DNA of 64,000 nucleotides from Caballeronia glebae (GCF_001545035.1 NZ_FCOJ02000037.1:1-64000), one strand, 5' to 3'. Positions 25,785-34,908 are shown, counted from the stretch's first letter. Numbers and translations are program-made. The notes: a model not told the origin generated them from the sequence alone.

Positions 25785-26531
25785 TTAGACACTTGAGGCC
25801 GTTGCTGCCTCGGTTGCACGGAGACGCGGAAGTAGTCGATCGAACTCCCGCTTGACGAGCCCGTAGCACTCGCATGCGCGTGCTTCGAGTCCCTCGCGAT
25901 CCACGACCTTGATGCAGCCGCGGCTGTGATGAATGAGACCTGCGTCGTGAAGCTTGCCCGCCGCTTCGGTCACGCCTTCGCGGCGCACGCCGAGCATGTC
26001 GGCGATCAGTTGCTGCGTGACTTGCAACTCGTTCGACGCGGTGCGATCGATTTCGATCAGCAGCCAGCGGCAAAGTTGCTTGTTCAGCGAATGGTGCCGG
26101 TTGCACGCCGCCGTCTGCGCGACCTGCGTAAGCAGCGCTTGCATATAGAGCAGCATCAGGCGGCGCAGGAAGTCCGAGCGGCCGAACTGTTCGCGCAGGG
26201 CTTGCGCGCTCATGCGATAGGCGAAGCCGGGACACTGCACCTGCACGCGCGTCGGCATCGTTTCGCCGCCGGTCAGAACGGGCACGCCCGTCATGCCTTC
26301 GCGGCCCACTGCGGCAATTTCGACCGAGCCGCCGTCTTCCATCGTGTGCAACAGGGAGACGATCGCCGTCGTCGGGAAATAAACGTGGTGAATTCGTTGG
26401 CCCGAGTCGCACAGCAGTTGCTCGGTGCGCAGTTGCACGAGTTCGAGATGAGGAGTGAGCGCCTGCCATTCGTGCGCAGGAAGCGCGCCTAGCAGATGGT
26501 TGCCGTGCAGGTCCGACTGGAGGGTCAGCAT
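25785..26531 (-). CDS. Crp/Fnr family transcriptional regulator
   Basis: A 248-residue regulator. Residues ~15-130 form a cyclic nucleotide-binding-like beta barrel (HHVYFPTTAIVSLLHTMEDG, then AAVGREGMTG). Residues ~150-220 form the winged helix, with the recognition region VTQQLIADMLGVRREGVTEA. The four-Cys iron-sulfur motif of Fnr is absent, and cAMP-contact residues are not clear, so the ligand is unknown. A GAGAGA site precedes the start. It lies directly upstream of the sugar transferase, suggesting control of exopolysaccharide synthesis, and has a long non-coding region behind it. Confidence 0.88.
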   Translation of the reverse strand: MLTLQSDLHGNHLLGALPAHEWQALTPHLELVQLRTEQLLCDSGQRIHHVYFPTTAIVSLLHTMEDGGSVEIAAVGREGMTGVPVLTGGETMPTRVQVQCPGFAYRMSAQALREQFGRSDFLRRLMLLYMQALLTQVAQTAACNRHHSLNKQLCRWLLIEIDRTASNELQVTQQLIADMLGVRREGVTEAAGKLHDAGLIHHSRGCIKVVDREGLEARACECYGLVKREFDRLLPRLRATEAATASSV

Positions 26532-27468
26532 GATTTGTTCTCTCTCGTAACTTTCGCGCGTTGCGCTTCAATTTTTATTTACTGGCGTGACCACTTTCGA
26601 AGATTGCCGCTTGCGACGGTTTTCGAAGAAGCATCACATCAGCCCCGTAGCCGCCCGTTGGCGCTTGAATTGATTTTTATAAATCGCACTGGTCTGGGTT
26701 GCGTGCCTCTATTAGCGAGGACTGTGCCAAGGCGGGCAATCGCAATGCTGGCGGGGCCTCATAACTCATGCACTTTTCTTGATGCAGCGCAGCGCTGCGT
26801 TTTTGTTTCAGTCTTGAACATCGGTGGTCTTAGGAATACGTGTGAGCCCCGATGAGTTTCATCAGTGCATACCCCCCGAATGGCGGTATGGGATTTTCTG
26901 ATCACCGTGCGACAGGCCTCACAGGTCGACGTCCCTTCGACAGGACACCTTCTTTCGTAGGGACAATGAAAAATGATTCATCTGTGTTCCATTGACTTCG
27001 CGAGCTATCGAACGCGCGTTTGATTCAACGGCGCTCGATTCCCCGCGACGCCTTGCCGGACAAGGCTTTGCGGGCGACAGGTAACGTGTGTCGAATGACG
27101 TTGCGTGAAAGGGAAAATGAAGCGGAAACGTTGCGCCGATTGCACGAAGTGAAAAATCCATGCGCGGTTGCGTGCGCACAGGTGCTTCGACAGGTTTCCC
27201 GAAAGCGCGCGATAGCCCACACGCGGCTTGCAGGAGGCCTCCCGGGATCTGAACGAAAGGCATTCCACCGTAAAACCGTTTGCGCCCATTTCGTCGGATT
27301 CATGATCCACGACGGGGCATTTCAGCTCCGCGCGAGACGCCCCGAAATGTTTCATCGAGGACAATCTCATGCGGAACCGATTAACGAGGGAAATGATCTT
27401 CGCTGAAATTGTCGCGAAAACGTCACGAGGTCATAAAAGCGAATATCCGACGACAACGTAAGCGAGTG
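26532..27468. other. Gene-poor region upstream of the Crp-like regulator
   Basis: About 0.9 kb with no convincing gene on either strand. Short open frames exist but lack ribosome binding sites and coding character. An inverted repeat (CATACC at 26868 with GGTATG at 26885, 11-nt spacer) lies about 340 bp upstream of the regulator start. GATGAGTTTCATC at 26851 is a small dyad. The region probably contains the long leader and promoter of the regulator and could hide a small RNA. Confidence 0.4.
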
Positions 27469-27489
27469 AAAAACCCCTTGAAACAAGGG
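27469..27489 (-). terminator. Terminator downstream of the DUF1839-like gene
   Basis: On the minus strand a CCCTTG/CAAGGG stem with a 3-nt loop is followed by GTTTTTC. It lies about 70 bp after the stop codon at 27561. Confidence 0.6.
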
Positions 27490-27560
27490 CTCGAATATGT
27501 TTTTTTCAGCAAGCGTTCGCTGAGACGAAAGCACGCAAAATTCGAAGGCGTCCGCTACGG

Positions 27561-28589
27561 TCAGCAGACAATATCCGCGAGAGGAGGAATGACGCGTTCG
27601 TATGCGTCCTCGATCAAGTCGAACGATGTCTCGCAAAGCTCGCGCCGTCCACGCGAAAGCGCGCGCGCGAGCCGGCACTGCATCACCATCGTTTCGCTCG
27701 CGATCTTGCGCGCGCCCGCATACGTCTGAACGGGAATATCGAAGCCCTGTTCACGCATCCACTGCAGATAATGCGCGAGCAATTCGAAGTTCGCGCCGAG
27801 TTGCCTCATCACGTTGAACGCGTAATGACGCGCATAGGATTCGCCGCGCGCGATCATCGTATCGACATGCTCGGGAAACGCCGCGCGCCAGCGTGCGATC
27901 GGATTGTGCAGCGGCCGCCGCAACAGATGCGCGCACAGCAGATCCGCCGAGACTTCCGCGAGCGGCGTGCCCGACAGCGGCTCGCGCACCCGCTTCACGA
28001 ATTCGACGTGCGGAAAGAGCGCGGGCTCGGGCGTTGCATTCGAGCGCAGCACGCCGTCGTAATCCTCGCCGTCGAGAAGGTGATAACCCGTGTGATGAAA
28101 GTAGCCGAGACGCCGCGCATCCTGATCGATCACATCGATGCCGATAGTCGTCTTCGCATGCTCGCGGCGATACGAAGCCGTGCGCATGTCAGGCAGAAAG
28201 AACGCATCGACTTCGACGAGCACGATATTCGCGCGGCGCGTCTGCACGAGCGCGCGCTCTTCGAGCGAATCGAACACGGAAAGCTCCTGCACCTGCAGGC
28301 CGTAAAGTTTTTCGATGTCTTCGAACGGCAGCTTGCCGAGCGTAAACTGATCGGCTTCGAAGTCCTGAGCGACGGTGAACGCGAGCGCGGCGCGCGGTTC
28401 GAGCCCGTTGCCGTGCAGGATTTCGATCCATAAGTCGATGGGTGCGACGGCTTCACGCCAGATGCGTTCGCCGCGATGGAGCGCGTGCGCGTGATGGCGC
28501 CGCGCCCGCATGCGCAGAGGATCGAGTGACACGACGCGGGAACGACTTGCGCCTGAATCCGTCACACCGCTCGTATGGAACGCGCTCAT
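27561..28589 (-). CDS. DUF1839-like protein
   Basis: A 342-residue soluble protein that I place in DUF1839 from its overall wording: an N-terminal DLWIEILHGNGLEPRAALAF segment, FEADQFTLGKLPFEDIEKLY, the central YFHHTGYHLLDGEDYDGVLR, and a helical C-terminal half. Family members are often encoded beside amino acid:[carrier protein] ligases, carrier proteins and acyl-CoA dehydrogenases, but none of these is adjacent here. The ATG has GAGG 9 nt upstream. It is monocistronic, with its own terminator downstream. Family assignment is from memory and moderately secure; the function is unknown. Confidence 0.7.
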   Translation of the reverse strand: MSAFHTSGVTDSGASRSRVVSLDPLRMRARRHHAHALHRGERIWREAVAPIDLWIEILHGNGLEPRAALAFTVAQDFEADQFTLGKLPFEDIEKLYGLQVQELSVFDSLEERALVQTRRANIVLVEVDAFFLPDMRTASYRREHAKTTIGIDVIDQDARRLGYFHHTGYHLLDGEDYDGVLRSNATPEPALFPHVEFVKRVREPLSGTPLAEVSADLLCAHLLRRPLHNPIARWRAAFPEHVDTMIARGESYARHYAFNVMRQLGANFELLAHYLQWMREQGFDIPVQTYAGARKIASETMVMQCRLARALSRGRRELCETSFDLIEDAYERVIPPLADIVC

Positions 28590-28966
28590 GCCGTGACCTC
28601 GGGCCGGAAAGGCCGGCGTTCGATACCGCGTGCGCGCTGGAGCGAGTGTGTTTTGAGTTGTGCGTCTCTATCGCGTTCGATGGCGGTATGCATTTTGATT
28701 TTCCCATGAAGGTGCCGTAATACGCGAGCGCTATCGACGCCATGCGACGCGCGCGCGGCGGCCCGCATCGAGGGCTGCGCGTGGTCACGTTCAGGGTCGG
28801 GCAGGCGTCTTTTTCCCCGGGACGCCTTTTCTGCGTGTGGTCGAGCTTATTTGAAAGGCGCGCAAGGCCTGGGTCGGTGCGATGGCGCACTGAATTCAGG
28901 CGGGTCGGCACGTAACGTTTGATCGTCGCAACGCCGGTTATTACCGGTCAAGCATGGAGATAATCG
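28590..28966. other. Intergenic region between divergent genes
   Basis: About 380 bp between the DUF1839-like gene and the acetyltransferase, which are divergent. Promoters for both must lie here. No gene or clear operator is seen. Confidence 0.4.
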
Positions 28967-29500
28967 ATGAACTGGAAAACGCTGGATTTCGAACAACTCA
29001 CTGCGCGGGAGCTTTATTTGATATTGCGCGCGCGCAGTGCGGTGTTCGTCGTCGAACAGTCGCATGTCCATCTCGACCCGGATGGTCGCGATGAAACCGG
29101 CACGCACGTATTCGCGGCCGAAGACATGAGCCGTTCGATGCCCGTGCTCGCCTATGCACGCATTCATGAGGGCGACGCGGAGGATCCGGAAGTGGTGGTG
29201 GACAAGATCCTGACAAGCCCGCTGCGTCGCGGCGACGGCACCGCGCACGCGCTGATCGAGCGTGTGCTCGCAGTGACCGCCGAGCGCTGGCCGGGCCGCC
29301 GCGTGCGACTGACCGCGCCGGTGAGCCTGCGCGGTTTCTACGAGGCGTTCGGCTTCCGCAAGACCGAAGGACCGTTCCTCGAACATGGCATGCCCTATAT
29401 CGGTCTGACGAGAAAGAGCCGTCAGCCGCGCGAGACATCCGGCGCGAACAACGCTCAGTTCGCGCCGGGCGAGAGCGCGACGACCTACGAGTTGCTTTAA
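28967..29500 (+). CDS. ElaA-type GNAT N-acetyltransferase
   Basis: A 177-residue acetyltransferase of the ElaA family. The start MNWKTLDFEQLTARELYLIL, the RSAVFVVEQ segment and the acetyl-CoA loop region VDKILTSPLRRGDGTAHALI, plus the late FYEAFGFRKTEGPFLEHGMP, are characteristic. A C-terminal extension of about 30 residues is polar and probably disordered. GGAGA lies 9 nt before the ATG. The substrate is unknown. The gene is followed after 234 bp by the glycosyltransferase in the same direction; joint transcription is uncertain. Confidence 0.85.
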   Translation: MNWKTLDFEQLTARELYLILRARSAVFVVEQSHVHLDPDGRDETGTHVFAAEDMSRSMPVLAYARIHEGDAEDPEVVVDKILTSPLRRGDGTAHALIERVLAVTAERWPGRRVRLTAPVSLRGFYEAFGFRKTEGPFLEHGMPYIGLTRKSRQPRETSGANNAQFAPGESATTYELL

Positions 29501-29734
29501 GCGCCACCAGAGACGCGCCGCGCGTGCCGCAACCGGCGCGCGCGGCGAAAGAAGCCAACGCAGCAGCCAACAGCATCAGAGGCGTGGACCGTCCGGGCAT
29601 CGAGGCAATAACAAAGCGATAACAACGCAATAACAACGCGATCGGCACGGCGCAGTCCGCCCCGGTACGCGTCCTCGAAACAATAAGATCGACGCCGCCG
29701 GCATGTGCCGGCGAGCGCAAAACAGCCCAATCTC

Positions 29735-30886
29735 ATGCGAATAGTCCATCTCGCCAACCACGCGCAGACGATCGGCAACGGCACCGTCAACATGATGGTC
29801 GATCTTGCCTGCATGCAGGCGCGCATGGGGCAGGAGGTCGTGGTCGCTTCGTCCGGCGGCGGCTTCGAGCCGCTGCTTCGGCGTCACGGCATCACGCATA
29901 TTTCGCTGCAGCAGTCGCGGCAGCCGTGGCGCGTGCCATCGATGATCGCGGGCTTCAATCGTCTCATCGATCGTTTCGATCCCGACATCGTGCATGCGCA
30001 CATGATGACCGGCGCGCTCATCTCGCGTTTCGGCAGCATGCGGCGGCGCTTCGCGCTCGTGACCACGGTGCATCACGAACTGCAGAAGAGCGCGTCGCTC
30101 GTGCGCGCCGGCGATCGCATGGTGGCCGTGAGCCGCGGGCTCGCGCTGGATCTGGAGGCGCGCGGCATCGGGCCCGCGCGCATGTCGATCGTGCTCAACG
30201 GCGCCGTGGGCGCGCCGCGTCTCGTCACCCGGCCGGCCGCGAAGCCGGTGCGGCTGAAGCATCCGAATATCGTCTGCGTGGCGGGCATGTATCGCAGAAA
30301 GGGCATCGCGGATCTCCTGGAGGCGTTCGCGCTCGTGCGCGAGCAGTCCGCGAGCGAGCGCGAGTTCATGCCCGAGCCGCATCTGTATCTCGTCGGCGAA
30401 GGCCCCGATCGCGGTTCGATGGAAGCGCTCGCGGCCGAACTCGGCATCGCGGAGGTCACGCACTTCACCGGTTTCGTCGCCGATGCGCGGCCGTATTTCA
30501 CGAGCGCGGATGTTTTCGCGCTGCTGTCGCGTCAGGACCCGAGTCCGCTCGTCATCGCGGAGGCGCGCGAGGCCGGTTGCGCGATCGTCGCGACGCGCGT
30601 GGGCGGTATCCCCGAAATGCTCGACGAGGGCGCGGCGGGCCTGCTCGTGCCCGCCGGCGACATCGGGCAGGCGGCGTCGAAGCTGCGCTGGCTTTTGCTC
30701 GACCGGCCGGCGCGGGAGCAACTGGCGGCGCGCGCGGGGCAAAACCTCCAGCCGCTTTCGGTCGAACGCGTCTGCAACGAGTACCTCGCGGTGTATCAGC
30801 AAGCGCTTACCGAGCGCGAAGCGATGAAGCGCCGGCAGGTCAATCTCGATGCGCGAACACCCCGAACGACAGATGGCGCGATTTAA
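29735..30886 (+). CDS. Glycosyltransferase family 4 protein
   Basis: A 383-residue GT-B glycosyltransferase. The N-terminal acceptor domain begins MRIVHLANHAQTIGNGTVNM and includes PDIVHAHMMTGAL. The C-terminal donor domain has VAGMYRRKGIADLLEAFA, LVGEGPDRGSMEALA and the EX7E-like motif SPLVIAEAREAGCAIVATRVGG. It probably adds a sugar to a lipid-linked or LPS/EPS glycan on the cytoplasmic face. An in-frame GTG ten codons upstream is possible; neither start has a strong ribosome binding site. The sugar and acceptor are unknown. It lies 4 kb from the initiating transferase but is not in one operon with it. Confidence 0.9.
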   Translation: MRIVHLANHAQTIGNGTVNMMVDLACMQARMGQEVVVASSGGGFEPLLRRHGITHISLQQSRQPWRVPSMIAGFNRLIDRFDPDIVHAHMMTGALISRFGSMRRRFALVTTVHHELQKSASLVRAGDRMVAVSRGLALDLEARGIGPARMSIVLNGAVGAPRLVTRPAAKPVRLKHPNIVCVAGMYRRKGIADLLEAFALVREQSASEREFMPEPHLYLVGEGPDRGSMEALAAELGIAEVTHFTGFVADARPYFTSADVFALLSRQDPSPLVIAEAREAGCAIVATRVGGIPEMLDEGAAGLLVPAGDIGQAASKLRWLLLDRPAREQLAARAGQNLQPLSVERVCNEYLAVYQQALTEREAMKRRQVNLDARTPRTTDGAI

Positions 30887-31370
30887 GCATAGGGCTGACA
30901 AATCGCCCCGCTTGCGCCTCGCCACGGTACTTTCGTTCAAACCATCCGATCATACAAAAGGCAAATCCGAGCCGCCTTCCGTTCGCGGTCGCACAGAAAG
31001 CCTACGAGATGCTTGCTCAAATGAGTGCATGATCGGTCCGATGACGAGAGTGGACCGAAAAAGAACGCACACGCCGCGCCGCGACGCCGCCATTCTTCAG
31101 TTTCCCTGATGAATGCCTGCGCGCGCGCGGCGCAAGCGCAACAGATGCACGTCAAGCGGTAAGAAAGAGAAAAACGAAACAGTGACGTGGATGTCAGAGG
31201 GATTACCCTGTCAGGAAATTCCTCACTGGCATTCGAAGCAACGAAGACGCAACGTATCAAGCACGACGAATGGACCTGTCGGGAACCCGTCGTGCCTTTC
31301 GCAGCCTGGCAAGCGAAAGCGATGCGCTCATACACACGGCTACGGAACAGGCGAGAAGGGGAGAAGCGAG
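30887..31370. other. Intergenic region upstream of the GntR regulator
   Basis: About 480 bp with no convincing gene. It is more mixed in base composition than the flanks and presumably holds the promoter of the GntR gene. Confidence 0.35.
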
Positions 31371-32126
31371 ATGGATGACAACAAAGAGCGATCGCTGGTG
31401 GCGAAGGTTATGGACGGACTCGTCTCAGGGATCGTCGAGCAAAAATATGGCGCGATACTGCCACCGCAGGACATCCTCTCGAAGGAGTTCGACGTGAGCC
31501 GCACCGTCATGCGCGAGGCGCTGTCGATGCTGCTCGCGCGGCACATGCTGGACGTGCGGCCGAAAACCGGCACGCGTATTCGTCCGATGAGCGACTGGCG
31601 TCTCATCGACGAGGACGTGGTGAGCTGGCGTTTTCGCGCCAAGCCGGATCAGACATTTTTGCGCGATGTAATCGAATTCCGAATGCTGATCGAGCCGCGC
31701 GCCGCAGCGCTGGCCGCCGCGCGCGCAACGCCCGACGAGATTGCCGGGATTCGCGACGCGTTCGACACGCTGTCGCGTCTGCAGGTCGGCGAGCCGGAAT
31801 ATCAGGCGGCCGACGAAGTGCTGCACACGCGCATCGTGTCGGCGAGCGGCAACCAGTTCTTTCGTCAGATGACGGCGATCGTGCGCGGCGCGCTGGTGAC
31901 GGTCAATCCGATCGTCGACGGCATCGAGTCCGTGCGCGAGGCGACGCTCGCGGCGCAGAAAAGCGTCGTCGAGGCGATCGAATCGAAAGATTCCGCCGCC
32001 GCCGAATCCGCGACGCGCGCGCTCGTCGATCTCGCCGCGGAAGAAGTCGGCCGCGCGTTCTCGCTGGAGCGCGTGAACAGCCAGCCAGCGCCGCCTCCGA
32101 ACGTGAACGCGCCCGCGGGTGTTTGA
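31371..32126 (+). CDS. FadR-subfamily GntR transcriptional regulator
   Basis: A 251-residue regulator. The N-terminal winged helix (GAILPPQDILSKEFDVSRTV, then MREALSMLLARHMLDVRPKT) is followed by an all-helical FCD effector domain (FLRDVIEFRMLIEPRAAALA, EVLHTRIVSASGN) with the metal-binding Asp/His residues of the family. GGGGAGA lies just upstream of the ATG. The effector in this subfamily is usually a sugar acid or carboxylate. The oxidoreductase 158 bp downstream is in the same direction but separated by a strong terminator, so a regulatory link is only a guess. Confidence 0.9.
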   Translation: MDDNKERSLVAKVMDGLVSGIVEQKYGAILPPQDILSKEFDVSRTVMREALSMLLARHMLDVRPKTGTRIRPMSDWRLIDEDVVSWRFRAKPDQTFLRDVIEFRMLIEPRAAALAAARATPDEIAGIRDAFDTLSRLQVGEPEYQAADEVLHTRIVSASGNQFFRQMTAIVRGALVTVNPIVDGIESVREATLAAQKSVVEAIESKDSAAAESATRALVDLAAEEVGRAFSLERVNSQPAPPPNVNAPAGV

Positions 32127-32173
32127 CGGGTTCTTCGACGCGTCGGTCGAGGGCCGCTGAGTTGGAAGCACGG

Positions 32174-32197
32174 AGCCGGGACATGTCCCGGCTTTTT
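32174..32197 (+). terminator. Intrinsic terminator after the GntR gene
   Basis: A perfect 20-bp palindrome (32174-32193, AGCCGGGACA with its complement) followed by TTTTT. Confidence 0.9.
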
Positions 32198-32283
32198 GCC
32201 GTCTGCGCACGCCGCGCGAATCCGTCATTCGATGCAATCAGGCACAATGCGTCGCACGACGAATCCGACGCACGGAGGCAGGC

Positions 32284-33270
32284 TTGACACATACGAACAC
32301 GGCAACGATACGCTGGGGCATCGTCGGCGCGGGACGCATCGCGCGTCGCTTCGCGGACAGTCTCGCGCACGTCGAAGGGGCGCGGCTCGCGGGCGTCTGG
32401 TCGCGCCGCGAGGAGCCGGCGCGCGCGCTGGCCGATGCATTCGATGCCCGCGGGTTCACCGATTTCGACGCGCTGCTCGCCAACATCGACGCGCTCTACA
32501 TCGCGACCTTGCAGGACAGCCATCCGCAGTACGCGTTGCGCGCTTTCGCGGCGGGCAAGCCCGTGCTGTGCGAAAAGCCCGCGGCCGTGAATGCGCGCGA
32601 CCTGCAGCGCATGATCGACGCGGCGCGCGCGGCGAATCTGCTTTTCATGGAAGCGATGAAGCCGCCGTTCTACCCGCTTTATCGCCGCCTGCGCGAGCAT
32701 TTGCAAAGCGATCCGATCGGCGAGATCGGACTCGTGCGCGCGGGCTGCTCGATAGCGAACGTGCCGCTCGACCATCCGTCGTTCTCGCTGGAAGCGGGCG
32801 GCGGCGCGCTGCTCGATATCGGCATCTACGAGGCGTTTCTCGCGGTCGACTGGCTCGGCGAGGCGCTCGACGTGCAGACCATCGGCCGGCTCGGCGCGAC
32901 CGGCGTGGACGTCTTCGCGAGCCTGAACGTGCGCCACGAACGCGGCATCGCGCAATTGTTCTGCGGCCTCGATCTGCAAGGTCGCGGCGATGCGCTCATC
33001 GGCGGCACGCTCGGCACGGCGACGATCCACGAGAACTGGTGGAACCCCGCGCGCGCGACGATCGCCTACACGGACGGAAGGAAGGTCGAACTCGACGAGC
33101 CCTTCGAGGGCGGCGGCCTCAACTACGAAACCGCGCATTTCTGCGAACTGCTGCGCGCCGGAGAAACCGAAAGCCCGGTGATGCCGCACGCGATGTCGAT
33201 GCGCATGATCGCGATCATCGACGCCGCGCGGCGCGATCTGAATCTGAAGTTTCCCTTCGAGACCGACTGA
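32284..33270 (+). CDS. Gfo/Idh/MocA family NAD(P)-dependent oxidoreductase
   Basis: A 328-residue oxidoreductase with an N-terminal Rossmann fold (WGIVGAGRIARRFADSL), the active-site CEKPAAVNA motif with the conserved Lys, and a C-terminal alpha/beta domain with GGALLDIGIYEAF. Such enzymes oxidise or reduce sugars, inositols or dihydrodiols. The start is TTG at 32284, preceded by an excellent GGAGG site, so the unusual start codon is well supported. A terminator follows directly. The substrate is unknown; trans-1,2-dihydrobenzene-diol dehydrogenase-like enzymes share this wording. Confidence 0.9.
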   Translation: MTHTNTATIRWGIVGAGRIARRFADSLAHVEGARLAGVWSRREEPARALADAFDARGFTDFDALLANIDALYIATLQDSHPQYALRAFAAGKPVLCEKPAAVNARDLQRMIDAARAANLLFMEAMKPPFYPLYRRLREHLQSDPIGEIGLVRAGCSIANVPLDHPSFSLEAGGGALLDIGIYEAFLAVDWLGEALDVQTIGRLGATGVDVFASLNVRHERGIAQLFCGLDLQGRGDALIGGTLGTATIHENWWNPARATIAYTDGRKVELDEPFEGGGLNYETAHFCELLRAGETESPVMPHAMSMRMIAIIDAARRDLNLKFPFETD

Positions 33271-33276
33271 TGCGAA

Positions 33277-33298
33277 AAAGCCGCTTTTCAGCGGCTTT
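33277..33298. terminator. Terminator between the oxidoreductase and the ABC permease
   Basis: A 9-bp stem (33277-33285 with 33290-33298), TTTC loop, A-tract before and T-tract after, between convergent genes. Confidence 0.8.
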
Positions 33299-33307
33299 GC
33301 TTGGGGT

Positions 33308-33967
33308 TCAATGGCGTCCGGGCAGCGCGAGACGCCGCTCGAAAATCCGCTGCACGAATTCGAGCACGCTGCACAGAATCCAGTACACGAACGCGGCCGC
33401 GAGATAGAGCGGCAGCGGCTGATAGGTCGCCGCGATCACTTCCTGTGCGCTGCGCAACAATTCGGTCACGGTGATGACCGACACGAGCGACGTGTCCTTG
33501 ATCAGACTGATGAGGCTGTTCGACAGGCTCGGCACCGCGATGCGCAAAGCCTGCGGCCCGATCACGTAACGCAGCGTCTGCCCGCGCGACAGCCCGAGAC
33601 TGTAGGCGGCGAGCCATTGACCGGCGTGGATGCCGAGAATCGCGCCGCGCATGCTCTCCGACAGATACGCGGCGACGTTCGCCGACAGCGCGATCACGCC
33701 CGCGGGCGTCGGTTCGAGCGAGATGCCGAGGCTCGGCAGGCCGTAATAGATGACGAAGATCTGCACGAGCAGCGGCGTGCCGCGAAACACGCTGACGTAG
33801 CCGCGTCCGATCGCGACGAGCGTGCGGCTCTGGCTGATGCCCATCAACGCCAGCGCGACGGCCGCGATGAGGCCGAAGAACATCGAGTAGAGCGCGAACT
33901 TGATCGTCAGTAGCGCGCCTTGCGCCAGCACGGGCGCCGATTGTACGAGCAGGGATGTCGTGGACAT
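33308..33967 (-). CDS. Amino acid ABC transporter permease (cystine type)
   Basis: A 219-residue inner-membrane permease of the His/Glu/Gln/Arg/opine family with about five membrane segments. The EAA loop is GLSRGQTLRYVIGPQALRIA, and FRGTPLLVQIFVIYYGLP is the family hallmark. The start at 33967 (MSTTSLLVQ) gives normal length; upstream codons in the frame extend into the intergenic terminator and are not coding. It follows the binding-protein gene across a terminator. No ATPase gene is adjacent, so the importer must use one encoded elsewhere. Confidence 0.88.
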   Translation of the reverse strand: MSTTSLLVQSAPVLAQGALLTIKFALYSMFFGLIAAVALALMGISQSRTLVAIGRGYVSVFRGTPLLVQIFVIYYGLPSLGISLEPTPAGVIALSANVAAYLSESMRGAILGIHAGQWLAAYSLGLSRGQTLRYVIGPQALRIAVPSLSNSLISLIKDTSLVSVITVTELLRSAQEVIAATYQPLPLYLAAAFVYWILCSVLEFVQRIFERRLALPGRH

Positions 33968-34057
33968 GAAGGGGAAGGCGGTGAAAGAACGCGTGCGCTG
34001 TTTGGATCGTTCGACGCGCACAAAGCGCACATCATAAACCGGCAGCGAAAAAACGAA

Positions 34058-34084
34058 GGGCGGCATCGTCAGACGATGCCGCCC
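34058..34084 (-). terminator. Hairpin between binding protein and permease
   Basis: A perfect 12-bp stem (34058-34069 with 34073-34084), 3-nt loop. On the minus strand it is followed by TTCGTTTTTTC. It likely terminates most transcripts after the binding-protein gene, allowing the binding protein to be made in excess. Confidence 0.8.
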
Positions 34085-34107
34085 CCCGGTGACGCGAAGA
34101 CCGCGAC

Positions 34108-34908
34108 TTACTTCGCCGGCTTCGTCACGTCGATGCCGAACCACTTGTCCGAAATCTTCGCGAACGTGCCGTCGGCTTCGAGCTGGGTCATCGCGTCGTC
34201 GATCGCCTTCGCGAACTTCGGATTACCCTTCTTGAACGGAATGCCCGACGGATTGCCCGCGCCGACGCTCGCGCCCGTGCGCAGCGGCAATTGCGAATTC
34301 TTCAGCAGGTACGCGAGCATCAGGCGGTCGTTGAGCGCCGCGTCGAGACGGCCGGCGGCGAGGTCGCGCAGATATTCGGGCGCGCCCGGGTACGTCTTCA
34401 CGTCGATGCCCGGCACCGACTTCGCCATGTCCATGTAGTTCGTGCCGAGGCCGACGCCGAGCTTCTTGCCCTTCAGTTCTTCGAGCGACTTGAACTCGCG
34501 CTTGTCGTCGTTGCGCTGGATCAGTTGCGCGTTCGAGTAGGTGTAGGCCGGCGAGAAATCGAGCGTCTGCTTGCGCGCATCGGTGATGCCGACCTGGTTC
34601 ACGATCACGTCGAACTTGCCAGCCTGCAGGCCCGCGATGATGCCGCTCCATTCGGTCGTGACGAACTCCGGCTTCACGCCGAGCTTGGCGGCGACGGCCT
34701 TGGCGATATCGACGTCGTAGCCGACCAGTTCACCGTTCGGCGCTTTCGAATTGAACGGCGGGAAGGTGCCTTCGAGACCGACGCGCAGCGTGCCGCGCTG
34801 CTTGACCTGATCCAGCAGATCGTCGGCGTGGGCGGCCGTCGTGACGGCGGTGAATGCGGCGCCGATCAGGCTGGCGGCGACGAGCTTCTTGAGCGTGGAC
34901 AGTTTCAT
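34108..34908 (-). CDS. Cystine-type ABC transporter substrate-binding protein
   Basis: A 266-residue periplasmic binding protein close in wording to E. coli FliY/TcyJ. After a signal peptide ending in TTAAHA come VKQRGTLRVGLEGTFPPFNS, VNQVGITDARKQTLDFSPAY and GKKLGVGLGTNY, which line up segment by segment with FliY. It ends in SDKWFGIDVTK, as FliY does. AGAGGAAA lies 10 nt upstream of the ATG. The likely ligand is L-cystine or a related amino acid. It is the first gene of a two-gene unit with the permease. Confidence 0.9.
   Translation of the reverse strand: MKLSTLKKLVAASLIGAAFTAVTTAAHADDLLDQVKQRGTLRVGLEGTFPPFNSKAPNGELVGYDVDIAKAVAAKLGVKPEFVTTEWSGIIAGLQAGKFDVIVNQVGITDARKQTLDFSPAYTYSNAQLIQRNDDKREFKSLEELKGKKLGVGLGTNYMDMAKSVPGIDVKTYPGAPEYLRDLAAGRLDAALNDRLMLAYLLKNSQLPLRTGASVGAGNPSGIPFKKGNPKFAKAIDDAMTQLEADGTFAKISDKWFGIDVTKPAK

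Noticed and set aside
26496..26855. 119-codon plus-strand frame in the gap upstream of the Crp-like gene
   Set aside because: No ribosome binding site, no recognisable domain, and it overlaps the 5' end of the regulator gene.
27020..27406. 128-codon frame in the same gap
   Set aside because: Basic, motif-free translation; no ribosome binding site.
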